Below, in pieces: positions 45,421 through 57,354 of a DNA stretch of 64,000 nt; the stretch's first letter is position 1; the number at the start of each line of letters is the position of its first letter. Location: assembly GCA_911728435.2 (NCBI GenBank), contig OU452212.1:3912563-3976562 (forward strand), read 5' to 3'. Below the pieces are notes generated by a model. It searched no databases. It had not been told where the DNA came from and was given only the letters and a program-made list of their open reading frames with translations. A program made the translations under genes and the position numbers. The DNA is from Apoderus coryli. Lineage: Eukaryota > Arthropoda > Insecta > Coleoptera > Attelabidae.

Positions 45421-47249
45421 GCCTTTCTAAGGACGTTTGGGTTAAAGTAGCAGAATCCTGCGGTATTTGCCCGAAGCTCTCTTCCTGCGCTGTCCCACAT
45501 CCTGCGGTGACATTGGCAGACTACTGTGCTTTTATCTCATGATTAGAGACATAGTGTACGGAAAATCGTTTATTATGTGTTTAGTGCTAAATATATTAGT
45601 TTCTATAGAGCTACAGCTTTGTGGTTCTAGGTTTAAGCGTGGTATCATCAATTTAATTCTCCAACAGTTTTGCGTGACAACTCAGTAAGAATATTAATTT
45701 GAAATTAATGGGCATGGTGTAGAATATTACAACAAAAGAAGTAAGGAATAGGTTATAATGTGGTGCACGATAGCTGTTTTCACGGAAAATGGTAATTGTG
45801 ATTAAGTTCCAGTGTACTCGTATAATTGTGGTTGTACCAACTGACATTTGTATTTTTTTTCCTGCGCTTGTGAACAAGGTAGTTATATAATTTGTGCGGT
45901 TTCTGGTGCATTTAATTTTGGAGATTGAAAGTTGTATAACATATTACAAGCAATAATAATTTGTATTTGGAACAGTAAAACACTAGTGGGCATACTGTTT
46001 GTTACTTAAGAATCCTCAGAAATCAACTGATGTTCGCAAATTAAGTTTTATTATCAGTTTTAAACTTGTCAAGGTATACATAAAACTACTGGAAACACGT
46101 GGCACTCTTTTGTGTTTGTGTGTCGCCTCTCGACGTATATAACAATACAAAGTTTATCGCTCTGAAATTTAATTACGTTCCAGACTGTTACAAAACAACT
46201 GCAAGTAAACAGTTGAGAAAAAGTTTACTTTCGACGAAAAATGTTACAGCAGGAAACATCGAAAAAATTGCATTGCTGGCGGATGCGACATTGATTTAAA
46301 GATATTAAAAAGTATTGAGAAAATTGAAAAGATGTTATTTCTATCTATCCATGAGAAAAGTGCTGGTACTCGACTTTACATAAAATTACATAATTAAAAG
46401 ATTTAATTTTTGTTGTTAGTTGTAATTTTTTCATATGAAAAACCAATTAGTACCTATCACTCATCATCTATCATATAAAATAGTCTGTTAGAAGCTTTTC
46501 GAGTTAAATTCAAGATAGTATAATTCTCCATGAGAATTTGATGAATTAAATGAAATAAAGTGAATGTATCATGGCGATTCAAAGATATAAATCCTTTATT
46601 TCTCTGTTGGCTGTATAAATCTGTTTCATAATAAAATAACTTAGATCCCTTTAAAGTGCTGGCATGGAATATTTAATAGATTAATTGTAGTTACAAAAAA
46701 TGCTATTCAACAACAAATAAGATTTTGTCGGCTTAGACAAATAAAAAACACGAACAACTAATTAGTAGTCTTCTTCAAGAAATCAAGAAAAAGAATTGAG
46801 AAATCTATTTAGGCTTCACAGGCATGAGTCAAGGCTTAAGGCCGAGTATAAGATATAAGGGTCTAGCTCCAAGCTATTTATAATTTTGCTATCAAATATT
46901 TTTAAAGCATTTTTTGACAAGTTTATAGGCAGAGCTTGGTACCATGTTTCTACCGTATAAATTTTTGACAGGTGTGTCAAATTGCGTAAAATATTTAATG
47001 TTAAAAATATGTGTTTTTTAAATGAGCAAGTCTGGTGACCTGGCTGGTCAAGCTATCGGTCCTCCATTTCCTATCCCCTCATCACCAAAATGTTCATTAA
47101 AGTGTAATAAGACGGACGGGCAATGGAATTTACTTTTGTCTTGTCTTCTATCAATCTGTCTACAAATATAATATAGTTGGGTGAATTTTATAGATAGTTT
47201 ATATTAGTTTGGGAATATTATTTATGTAGATTGTATACAAATGTTCTAA
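45421..47249. other. intron 1, no recognised gene
   Basis: Several short ORFs. The 66-codon one at 46099-46299 (C-terminal TASKQLRKSLLSTKNVTAGN) is compositionally plausible but has no family I recognise and no splice context. The remainder is AT-rich. Confidence 0.35.
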
Positions 47250-48525
47250 ACTCTCCTTTTGGTCATAAAATTTAAGGGTCAGATTTCTATTTATCTTATC
47301 TTCTATTGATATAGGTTTTACAACATCTGCAAGTAACACAAATATTATCTTCGCCTAAAGGAATTGTTACGTACCTAAAAGAACAATCTTTTTTGTAATC
47401 GAGAATATTCAGTTTATGTTTATGAGTGAGCCCAAAGATAAAAGCATATATTGAAAACATAACCAGATGTTATAGTTACAGTGTGGTCTAAACATTTAAG
47501 ATTCTCAAAACTCCTTCATGTAAATTAAAGGTCGAACATGTATTATCATATACAAAAGCTAGTTGGAAGGCGTCACGGTTTCCCATATCAAAATAATATA
47601 TATAATGGGCGCATAAAAAATAATGGGTTTTTGTCCAGTCGCGAACTCCAACATCAAGAAACTTTATTAAAGTCGACATACAAATAAAAATGTATCTTAT
47701 TGTGTGAACCTTTTCACCCTGTAGATGTATTGGGGTACCTATATTGTAAATGGCCTTTTTTCTGATTGGCTATTTTCCATCTAGGTACCTACTTCTCATG
47801 GATGTTAAGTGTTTTGGAAAGACAATCGGTCTTTTTCAAGTTAGATCCGTTCTAGCCTTGGTTCAGTCAAATTGTGTTTTCTCTAATTATATAATGTTAA
47901 ATTAAATATTTTAATTTGTTTTTGGACTTAGTAGATTTTTCAGTTAAGAATTATTTTCTAGTTTTTGTTTAAAGACTAAGTTCATTTCTTTTTATTCTGA
48001 ATTAGTGAATTGTGTAAAGTTCCGTAAGTTTTGATATTCTTTTAATTGAAGGCCTTTTTGTTTTAATCAGTTTTTATAAAGTTTTAAGTTGTTTCTTTTA
48101 GTAAATGAAATAAATTCAGTTTTCAATAGTAATTAAAGTTTCGTATAGGAATTAATATAATTATTCGATATTATATTAATTTTCCTATTTTTAAGTAGTA
48201 CAAGTAATGACTAAGATTTTCTTTTAAATTTTCATTATCGCTTAATTGTTTTATTCTTTTTCTTTAATTTATTTCTGGTTGTTATTCATTTTCTTTAATT
48301 AGTTTTAATTATTAAATTAGTTGTTTTTAGCCCACAAATTATGCGTTTTATTTCTACTAAAGTTTTCCATAAATTATTGACAAAAGGGTCATCCAATTAA
48401 ATATTTCCTTTTAATTAAAGTCGGTGACCGGAAGTGATACAGAATTATAATGGTGAGTAATTTTGCATTACTTTAATACAGATTAATAAAGCTTATTTTA
48501 GTTGTTTGTTTCTTTCATTTAATAA
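47250..48525 (+). repeat. LTR-like dispersed repeat, copy C
   Basis: Collinear with copy B from the ACAACATCTG region through ACCAGATGTTATAGTTACA, CACGGTTTCCCATATCAAA, TTCACCCTGTAGATGTATT, a T-rich tail, and GGTGACCGGAAGTGATACAG (~48423) with AATACAGATTAATAAAG at the end. The 5' end is more decayed than in A and B. Confidence 0.65.
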
Positions 48526-48689
48526 TTTGATTCTGTTATTATTCTTTTGACTATCTTACTTTGGTTCTGAATCTTTAATAATTACGCAACATCTAGATTA
48601 ACGCTCCTTAAATATTATGTATTAAATTCGAACATAGTAGCTATATTAATTTTCTTATTAGGGTTTAGACGGGGTAATACTCTCTGCAT

Positions 48690-48965
48690 TCATTACGTAG
48701 TTATTATACCCTTAAATTATGGGGAGGTGCGCCGTCTTGTTGAAAATAAATACCATTTTTTCGTTGATCTGAAGGTAGTTCATCTAAGAATGGTTCAGCT
48801 TCTGATCTTAAAACCTGAATGTATATATCTGGCTTTAGCATACCATCAACAACATAGGGGCCAATGAATCTGCTGTCTAACATACCCACCCATACATTAA
48901 AACCAAATCGTCCTTGGTTCCTGGCCGTCACTGTTGAATGTGGATTGGCTTGGGCCCATGTATAA
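48690..48965 (-). pseudogene. DDE_3-type transposase fragment
   Basis: Minus strand: TARNQGRFGFNVWVGMLDSR, FIGPYVVDGMLKPDIYIQVL, then NGIYFQQDGAPPHNLRV. The NVW.G......IGPY and FQQDGAPPH blocks are those of IS630-like insect transposases; the second catalytic Asp is intact here. Only about 90 residues remain. Confidence 0.85.
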
Positions 48966-49930
48966 CAGTTGTACCTACTAAATATTCCCGCGCGAGATTA
49001 TAATTGATAAACTAATAATGAAAATAAGAGATGAGGAAGAATTTCTTTCCTGATTGTCTGTAGATTAATAACCTAAACTTATTACAATATTATTCGGATA
49101 TGATTTACTTTAAAAGTGTGCTTTCATTTTTTTTTGTTATACCTACTCCTATTCTCAACACGAATTCTCTCTTCTCTAGTAGGTTGTGGTCTCAAATTTG
49201 ATAGGGCTCTTATATTTTCTGGCTCTTTTGTTTTATATGAGATTTTTATCTTATACATTTGCATCTTTATATACAACATCTACTTGTACTGTTTTGACTT
49301 CTTGAAAACAAGCAACACACAAAAAAGTATACACCTAATATTCACAAGAGTGTCCTTATTCAATGGTTCTCACATAGTGTGTAAAGGAAAAGGCGCTTGA
49401 CCCTACAATTTTTGTGACCTAAAAAACTGAGAGTATAAAATAAATTTATATAGAAAGTGGCCAATTTAAGCAAGTCTACTTATTTGTTGTCTAGCAAACT
49501 ATTGAATATAAAAATTGCTTGATCACAATATCGACACTATCTATTACATCAAAAGTTTTGGACCCCAGTATTTTGTAATTTAGTTTCTTTTTAAATAAAT
49601 TAGTTAATGTTTTTTAAAGTATGTTTATTTCTGAAGGTATTTTTTACATTAACAATATTTAAAAAAAAATGTCAACAAAAATCGCAATTTGTTGTCATTT
49701 TATTCATTTTTTTTTTAATTTAAAAACAAAAATGTTAAATTACAGCTGTATTTTAATAATTCGCAAATAGACGGTCTTAAAATATAAAACTATTTTTTTT
49801 TCGCCAATTTAAGTTTAAATAGAAAAAAATCTTACCTTAAATTAAATCGAAAATTCCTATTTCTTTTGATAAGAACTAACCAAGTACATACGAACTAAAT
49901 TAAACTAAACTATAAACTAACTAACAAGAG
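48966..49930. other. intron 1, no recognised feature
   Basis: AT- and T-rich; the 94-codon plus-strand ORF at 49116 is hydrophobic by composition only. Confidence 0.35.
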
Positions 49931-49934
49931 TTAG

Positions 49935-50110
49935 AAAATTTATTTAAACAAATGCTCAAAATGTCGACCACCTTGTTGGCTGGCAGTCTTAAAATAAATT
50001 AATTTTAGCTCGTTGGAGCATTTGGGAAAAATGGATGCAAAAACATTTCGTATTCTAATTGGTTGGTGACTCTCGGTAAACTATTTCTTTGTTTTTTCTA
50101 TGGGGGTATC
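49935..50110 (-). pseudogene. IS630-like transposase extreme C-terminus (weak)
   Basis: On the minus strand the order CQQGGRHFEHLFK is like the GGHFE tail of the transposase relic at 57355-57925. Only a few residues support it. Confidence 0.4.
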
Positions 50111-50470
50111 CGTCAACAGCTTATATATTCACTTAACGTCGTGAGCCCCAGCTCATCCATCAAAGCACCATAATCATTTACAAAATCAATAGGTCGCGGA
50201 CTACCGAGCTTGAAGTGCACGTACCTAAAGAAACGGTGTTAAACTCTCTCGATCGCATGACAAGGCCCAAACCGCCAAAGCATATCCAGGTGAGGTCTAA
50301 CTAGCGTCGTAAACAAAACTCTAATAGTGTTGACCGCAGAGCAGCGTTCAACATTTTGGGCGACTTGGAAGTCGTATATCTGATCTGATCGATGTAATTC
50401 AAGAAAGTGTTCAGATTAACTCTTATAGATCTCTGATTGAGGATGTAAGAGATGTAAGACCATATTCTGC
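50111..50470 (-). pseudogene. Jockey-type RT C-terminal fragment
   Basis: Minus strand: LFTTLVRPHLDMLWRFGPC, then after a frame change HAIERV.HRFFRYVHFKLGSP, RPIDFVNDYGALMDELGLTT. This is the L.T.LVRP.LEY....W.P......IE..Q..F.R...FKLG ... LGL.TL segment. Confidence 0.8.
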
Positions 50471-51482
50471 AAATCTATGTCGAAAATTAATTATTGCACA
50501 AACAAACCACTTTAAATATTAAACTTTAATTTTATTTGTAAAATCTAAATCAGTGTAAACTCCTAGGTTTATATTAGATATCTAAATTTGAAATACATTT
50601 TCCGTTGGCAATATTCCACTATCTACACGGAATATGTCTGATGGCATTAATTCATGTCTTTCATAGCAAACATTTTGAATGATTTGCCATTATATTTGTT
50701 CTTCGTATATAATTCCATTATATAGTAGATGAGCCCATTTTCAATCTACTGAAGCATTAATGGGATAAATCACATTAGTCTATCTGATGAAAACCGTATT
50801 TATTAATGCATTTACGTCTTATTAGAACATCTGCAGAGATGTTCCAAGAAAAGCAGACCACACAAATTAAGAATATAAGTACTTAACAAAAATGGAAAAT
50901 TTCAACGTAAGTCTAAAATTTGTTTGATAAAACATAATCCCCAAAACGCGAGAATACACCAAAACGTTCTCATATTCTTTTATTTTCAGAGTATCATTTA
51001 TAGTTAAAATGCATTTTATTGATTTTATATCGTTCTGAAATTGGGAATTTGCGTTGTTAAAGTCACTGCAGCTGTGCCCATCTGCAAGCTAACCGACACC
51101 CTCGATTATGGCCCGGTTTTATTATACAAAAAATAGTAACCACGAGCCCTACTCTTATAGATCCCTGGATTAATCTTCTCGCAATCTGAATTAGTTTAAC
51201 TCAGACACATTAATGCGCTTAAAAGTCTCATTAGCCCAATTTCATTGATCATGTTTCACAAGACAAGCTTCAAGAGACAGATTCATGACAGTTGCGTTGG
51301 TGCCTTCTCCAACAACGTGTCACTCTGGTCTATTTATGGAGCATTCTAGTCTTGGCCCAACAGTATATTTGTGCTGATTGAAAACTTCTAACGTTTAAGA
51401 AATTGCATAAAGCTTTCGAATTCATCTTATGAGTAAGTCTGGTTTCCTGAGCTATTAGGTCGTCGTCTTGTAAAATTTCTGC
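50471..51482. other. intron 1 right end, no recognised feature
   Basis: AT-rich, no recognisable coding structure. Confidence 0.35.
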
Positions 51483-51521
51483 TCAACGTTTCACCAACAG
51501 TGGTGGTGAGCATCTTCAGGA
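51483..51521 (-). ncRNA. hammerhead-like motif, third type
   Basis: Minus strand: CTGAAGA (core intact), a stem with ACCA/TGGT, then GAAA-CG-TT-GAGC. The stem II is longer and less regular than in the foldback copies. GTT would be the triplet. Stem I not evident. Confidence 0.35.
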
Positions 51522-51921
51522 ATTAAGGTGATCCTCTACTTCAAAGAGAATCAGTCTGGGTTTAGTCTGGAGATAGCTGTGTGTTTCTAAGCGTGGGATG
51601 CAAGTACTGTTAAGTTTCTGATGATATTTACTTGGTCTTTTTGAATTCGATTACGTGGTCGTTTTTCTGGACATGCTGCTATCTCTTGCCAATCTTAACG
51701 AACCCTTAGTATTGTTGTTGAATTATGGTATATAGTTAACTCGTCAAATTCTAGGTAAAAACATTTGATAAGAATTTCTACGACGGTGAAATAAACTGGA
51801 AAACTACTGTTATTACTAACACTTACTACCTATGTTGTTTTCCTGGACAATTTTATTTTCCAGCAATTTAGGAATTAATTGGTTTGCAAAAGAAAGTAGG
51901 GAATATTTTATTCCCGTCAAC

Positions 51922-52097
51922 CTGCAGGTCTCCTCCCACCGACACTGTGTATTCCTCTCAGATACTACATTAATTTGAACTATTTCGTAAGAGCTCGCTG
52001 CTGATACAGATCCAGAAGACGTACACTTCAAAATTAAACCTGACATAGCCTTAGTATTTCTGTGGCTTTGGCCATCAGTGTCCGGCTCCATAGACAT
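51922..52097 (-). CDS. exon 1 (start codon) of the minus-strand proline-rich gene
   Basis: ATG at 52097 has in-frame stops just upstream (TGA, TAA), so it is a credible start. The open frame gives MSMEPDTDGQSHRNTKAMSG, LILKCTSSGSVSAASSYEIV, QINVVSERNTQCRWEETC. Donor CTGCAG|GTTGACG follows base 51922 and leaves phase 2, which fits the exon at 10956. The downstream neighbour is about 41 kb away. No signal peptide or membrane segment. Ser-rich, family unknown. It could instead belong to another gene; the phase match is supportive, not decisive. The 5' UTR probably extends to a strong acceptor at 52214. Confidence 0.6.
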
Positions 52098-52204
52098 GTT
52101 AGTTTATAATAATCAGAGTGGCATAGCGCTAATAAGGGTTAAAGTGATCCATAATATTACTTACTGAATGAAAGTCGTTTAGAGGGAATGCTGGGAAGCT
52201 TCTA

Positions 52205-52235
52205 GAACACTTACCTGAAAAAGAGAAATAAGTAA
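52205..52235 (-). promoter_or_regulatory. fused splice acceptor/donor (recursive-splice-like site)
   Basis: Minus strand: TTTCTCTTTTTCAG immediately followed by GTAAGTG. A polypyrimidine tract and CAG run straight into a consensus donor, the layout of recursive splice (ratchet) sites in long insect introns. It lies 117 bases upstream of the start codon of exon 1. It may simply be the acceptor of the 5' UTR exon. Confidence 0.45.
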
Positions 52236-53106
52236 TTAAATCAGTACCAGATCTTTTAAAGATAAAAAAAAATAGGTAATAGAATCAAGACTTAATAGGT
52301 GCAATTATATATAGTCTCTCGAAATAGTACAAACCTACTTGGTGAGGAAATTCACTAAAGAAAAATGTTATAGTAATTTGTAAAAAGAGTTTTGTTTTAA
52401 GGTCAATTACTTTTTAACAAAATGTATATTATGTATATTTTTAAATGCCATGCCTAAGTGGCCCTATCATTGTGATTACGTGAGTTTATATTATATAATG
52501 TCATTGAAGATGGAATAGTTCATTCCGAAACATGTCTGGCAATGGGCATGTTTATATAAAGAATTTTGTGAAGCAGGCGTCGTCGTTTGGTTTAAGAATA
52601 TACAATTATTATTATTAGGTATATTAGTTCATTGATAGAGAATGATTCACAAGTAACAGAACAATAATAAGTCAAACAAAAAAATGCTCTAGTTCGTACT
52701 AACACCGACAACAACCATGTAATGTACGCGCGTTCCAAGCTGGAGATGATCCTTTACCGTATATGATTTCGTCCATCCAAACTTGTGTATTTCAAGAATC
52801 GGTTTCGGTACCGTTATTTTCATCCATGGTGAAAAACAAAAACCGTGTTGACTGATCCATGACTCACATGCATATTTTTTTTTGACTTTGTTCTGTTTGT
52901 CTACATGTATGTAACTTGCGGCAATTTCTTCCACAAGGAGTGTTCAACAAAATGGAAAGAAATGGGCCTCTTTGGAAAGAATAGAAATCATTGCTCGAGA
53001 CTGTGTGATAAGGAGGATAGACTTCGAATTTACGAGGAAATTGTTGAGAATTAATATTAATGAATTGCAAATTGGCATTGAAAAATGAGATGCCTGTATC
53101 TCTAAA
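52236..53106. other. upstream of exon 1, no recognised feature
   Basis: AT-rich; short minus-strand ORFs show no motif. Confidence 0.35.
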
Positions 53107-53430
53107 TTGAGAAGAGAATCTCAGTTGTTTGTGAGTGATGCCGTTGAAGTTGAGGAATCATACGCAAGCCAAATAAATGATCTGAACCAAACCATTCTTT
53201 GCTTAGAGCGACAGTTGGTTCAAATAAAGAGTGATAGTTTAAAGCCGGTCATGTCGGATGCAGCATCACAGACTCATATTAAATTGCATAACAAGAATAC
53301 GCAGGCTAATCTAGTCAAGAGCAGTATGGTAGGAATACAAAATAAATACTCATTTATGTTAAGTATAATTATTATTATATTCAACAATATTTCAGATTTT
53401 ATGATTTTGTTACTGGGTACGATTACTTAG
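53107..53430 (+). other. unassigned ORF, coiled-coil-like start
   Basis: The first ~75 codons (LFVSDAVEVEESYASQINDL, NQTILCLERQLVQIKSDSLK) have heptad-like leucines and acidic/polar composition typical of protein, then NTQANLVKSS; the remainder is hydrophobic AT-rich drift. It resembles the coiled-coil part of a non-LTR element ORF1, but no zinc finger or other diagnostic block is present. Confidence 0.3.
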
Positions 53431-53889
53431 CAATAATATAGCTCTTATGAATATGCACAATTTGAAGTATTTAAAAGCTTTGAAGGATTATGGAATATTA
53501 ACTGTCTACAACATAATATAGAACTAGCAAGTTAAAAGGTAGACATAACAATAATAGCTTTTGAAAACTAAGTTCACGATAATGTCTATTATTCCCAGTA
53601 AGCATAGTTGAGTGTATACTTGAATAATATTCAGAATAGGAAAATTAATACAAATTTAATATCATCGACTGCACAGCAAGACCCACTAATAAAGATTATA
53701 TTACAAACTGTCTTATTCTATAAAATTGTTATAAGAAATCTGAGTCTGTTGCGTCCACATTTATTATTATTTTATATATATTTCCAAATCTAAGTTAGGT
53801 CAATTTTTAATATTTTTTAGTTATTATCTACGAGTATTTAAATTTGAATCAAGAAATGATCTTAATTATATATAAATTTAATGCACTGC

Positions 53890-53896
<7 letters not shown>
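53431..53896. other. no recognised feature
   Basis: AT-rich spacer before the (ATA)n tract. Confidence 0.35.
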
Positions 53897-53927
<31 letters not shown>

Positions 53928-54305
53928 TTTATTGGCCATCATAAGGTATAACAAATGTATACATTGGCAAGTCTACAATATTATGATAAAGTCACCTAAA
54001 GGTTAAATAAAATAATAAATAATATACAGTATACAGATAAACGGACACGTTAAAAATACAAAAAGAAATAACAAACAAAGAAAAACAAAAAGTGTCAACA
54101 ATTTAAAATAATGTGTTATTGGAGTGCATCTATAAATTCTTGCACACTATAAAATGTACCGTCAATCAAAAATGTCTTGAGTTCATACTTAAATCTTCTC
54201 TCGGTCTGACAGGTCCTTAAGTCCTCAGGAAGTAAATTGTAAAATATTAAGTATATAATCGTATATGTGGAGAATACGTAAGTTTGAATAAAAAAACAGT
54301 TCATA
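53897..54305 (-). pseudogene. CR1/Jockey-type element 3' end with (ATT)n tail
   Basis: Minus-strand ORF 54116-54304 ends the RT protein with YNLLPEDLRTCQTERRFKYE, LKTFLIDGTFYSVQEFIDAL. The untranslated region then leads to a 12-13-unit (ATT)n tract at 53897-53935, preceded by CCAATAAATATT. Orientation and tail agree with the element at 30245-32177. Confidence 0.82.
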
Positions 54306-55529
54306 TTCTGATAAAAATTAATATTCCGACATTGTTCTAAATTACGACATTTAACAATTTAAATTTTAGCAGTCGAAAAATGTGACGGTTTTCTTTTTTG
54401 TTTTGTTTTTCTGAATGGAGAAGCTTTTTTCTTACAAATATTAGTATGTTAGATTCAACTCAAATTAACTTAAAATTTACAATATGTCGTTTTAAAAAAG
54501 GTAACCGGAGACAAATAATTGTGTTTTAAATTATAATTTGTAATATCTCAAAATATTTTTCAGTCTCATGAAAACATAATAATATTGGTATGTCTTTTTT
54601 TCATGATGTCAAGTCAGGAGTAACTGTACCGAACATGACAATGTGTGTAAAGTAAGTAGAGCTTTAGAAAGTTATTTATTCCATACAAATAGAAGTATTT
54701 TCACGGTCTAAAACTCTCCACACTAGTCGACTATATAAGATTGCCTTCGGATAGTGCAAGTCCATTAATCACGCTACATACACTTATTCTCTTCTGGATT
54801 TCCGAAGTGGAACACATTGATCCCATACAATGGTTTGGTAATGTTATATACTTATTTTAAGGCTTGCGAAGCACCTAGCGATTTTTTAAACGACATCAAC
54901 CAACATATTTGAGAGTAAACTGTCACTCTAAACCTTTACTTTATATTCTATTCATAAAATAGGAAATGGTTTGGCAAGGAAGTGTTGATTCAAAGGAAAT
55001 GGTTCTATTCCTTTTTTATTAATAAACAGTAGCATTTGTGTCAGACATAATATGCACCATCTAATCCAGAGAAGCTTCTGTAGCAAATTAGTAAAACGAC
55101 CAAAAATGTCCCCGGGCCTCCAGACCGGTATCGTTGAGGAACTGGTATATACTTAAGCTGCACTCATATCGGATATCATTAGATGGGAGTGACCTAGCTG
55201 GGTCTAGGCCATAAAACAAGCCAACACTCTCCAGAATCGTCAGTATTACTCTCGGTGTCATTGTGGATAAGGTGGAAGTTTGCATCGACCGAAAATAAAG
55301 TTCTGGAAGCTAAAGTGAAATGGACAGCGAAAAAAAATTTCCGACTCCAATAGAAGCTGTTGATTGATGAATTGAAAAGTGACATCTATTTGGGTATGAA
55401 TATTAAGCCATATGTGATGAAAATTACATGTTCATGAATATCGATAAAACGCCCATACCTAACTCACAAGCGTCTTCGGGTCCTGCTCGTATTTTTGTGT
55501 GATAATTCATTGTAAGCGAAGAAATAGTT
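54306..55529. other. no firm feature
   Basis: AT-rich. Minus-strand ORFs at 55088-55385 overlap in two frames and show no family; plus-strand bases near 55410-55500 may hold retroelement debris. Confidence 0.3.
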
Positions 55530-55700
55530 ACAAGTAATCAAGTCACATAGGCAGTGAAAACTTTTAAACCAAACAAGCCGATACGGACTGATGGTATATT
55601 TCCAATCATAATGCAGCGACAAGGAATACCTTTAGCTTATGAGCTTACAATTATGACACTTACAGATATGCCAGCATCAGTGATTGGAAATGGGTACTGG
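55530..55700 (+). pseudogene. R1/LOA-like RT N-terminal fragment
   Basis: Reads AVKTFKPNKPIRTDGIFPIM followed by MQRQGIPLAYELTIM. The A...F.P.KSPG.DGIFP.MLQ pattern marks the start of the RT domain in R1/LOA-type elements. Bases up to about 55910 may contain more (a frame with DYVTVWSDGSW resembles an RNase H start), without certainty. Confidence 0.6.
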
Positions 55701-57354
55701 AGGCAGACTTAGAGCAATAACACACATTTTTGTAGCCGCCACAAGTATCTCCATGCAGAACTGGCCCGGCTTTTTGTTACCAAGGAACATTTTTATTAAC
55801 TCGTTTATGAAGTCTGGTAAAAGATAGACTCGTGAAGAACCTGGCATTAGATAAGTTCGACCGGCAGGATTATGTGACTGTTTGGTCAGATGGTTCTTGG
55901 AGGTATTAAAACTAAAATTTAATGCCTTTGTGAAACTTTGCCCATTTATTCATGGCGAAATTAGCGATAGAATAAACTCATTCTTTTTCCTAAGAACAGT
56001 AACCCTATAAAGTTTGATTGAAACCACTGGAACTAATTCGCGTTTCATGCAATTAAGACGAGTATAGGCAAAACATATTCAGAACCTGGATCTCGTTCAG
56101 ACTACCTTACTGCATTTTGAAGGCAGGTGCGAAACCTGCTTAACGACACACATTTCATTTTGTAAAACAATGCAAAAGAACGTCGCACAGATTCGTCCAT
56201 CTAATAAATGCCGGTTAACAAAGATTAATTATCGTTTTTAATGAATTTTATCGTCTAATGAACCTTTACCCTTTACGTTTGATGCGTCGGATCTGGTATG
56301 TTTCAAAGGAAAATTGGTTAAAAATAAAAAAGGTGTGGTGCTGGTAAAGGGCGGTCTGGAAGAACTGATGTCAGAGAACATGAATTATTAATCGACACTT
56401 AGTGATATGCTAAAAATGCTCTTTTTATACATATAGCCATTTCCGCTACGAGAGAATTTTAACAGAATTTGATGGAAATTTTAAAGGTTAATGGAAAATC
56501 CATTGCAGCATGCTGTAACTTTATTACTTGCTGGTATTTTGTATAGCATTTTTATGGGTTTATACGTAACCTAGGTCAAATTATATTACATAAAATTGTC
56601 GAGTCATGTTATTAATTTAATATATCACCATAAAATGAATGAAAAAATAAATAAATATACACACAGATCCAATTAGTAAAAAAAAATAAATTTATACTTT
56701 GTATAATCGGCCCTTGAAGCGGTGTATCGCTTTCAAACCTATTTTATTTTCTGCAAAACTGAAAATATATTCGCTCATTTTTTCAGGTTCAATTATGAAA
56801 AAACTAATTTTGAAGCAATTTTTAATATTTTCAGGAAGTTCACTCTAATGTACAGGGTGAACAAAACTCGATGTCCCAGCTCTGTTATGAGAAAATGAAA
56901 AATGATAGAAAAATTCTGAAAAAAGGTTCTTTAATGGGATTACGTAAGCTCAATTTTAACCCACATTTGATTTTGTTTCAAAGTTTGGACACTGAAGTAA
57001 ATGACGTTACCAACTTTTTTTTTCTAGAAACATACCTATATTTTTACATAGTTCAAAAGAGATAATTTTTTAAGCAACTTTTGTAAAGAAAAAAATGCGC
57101 TATCTTCATTCGTTAAAAAATTATAAGCAAATTTGTAGAAAAAACGAATATCAAAAATTCGCAACTGTCACAATTAGTTCCATGCCTTTTATTGTAGTCT
57201 CACTGAGAATTAAGCATCGGTTGTTAATAATAATTATTTATTAAACACTAAAAAACAGATGATATTATTTTAGTAGCTATTATTGCCACACAATTAAACA
57301 CAGTATACTATAGGTTACTACAAATTAATTATTGGAAATCAATCACTACAACAA
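55701..57354. other. no firm feature; a CAGGGTGAACAAA terminus
   Basis: At 56853 TACAGGGTGAACAAAACTCG looks like the outer end of an IS630-like element whose transposase relic follows on the minus strand at 57355. The rest is AT-rich. Confidence 0.35.

Noticed and set aside
46099..46299. 66-codon ORF as a gene
   Set aside because: No homology I can recognise and no splice signals or neighbours to support it.
49116..49400. Hydrophobic 94-codon ORF
   Set aside because: Explained by T-rich composition; no splice or family support.
52170..52216. A tiny 5' UTR exon followed by a 36-base intron before exon 1
   Set aside because: GTAAGTAAT is a good donor, but the only following acceptor would leave an intron too short to splice.
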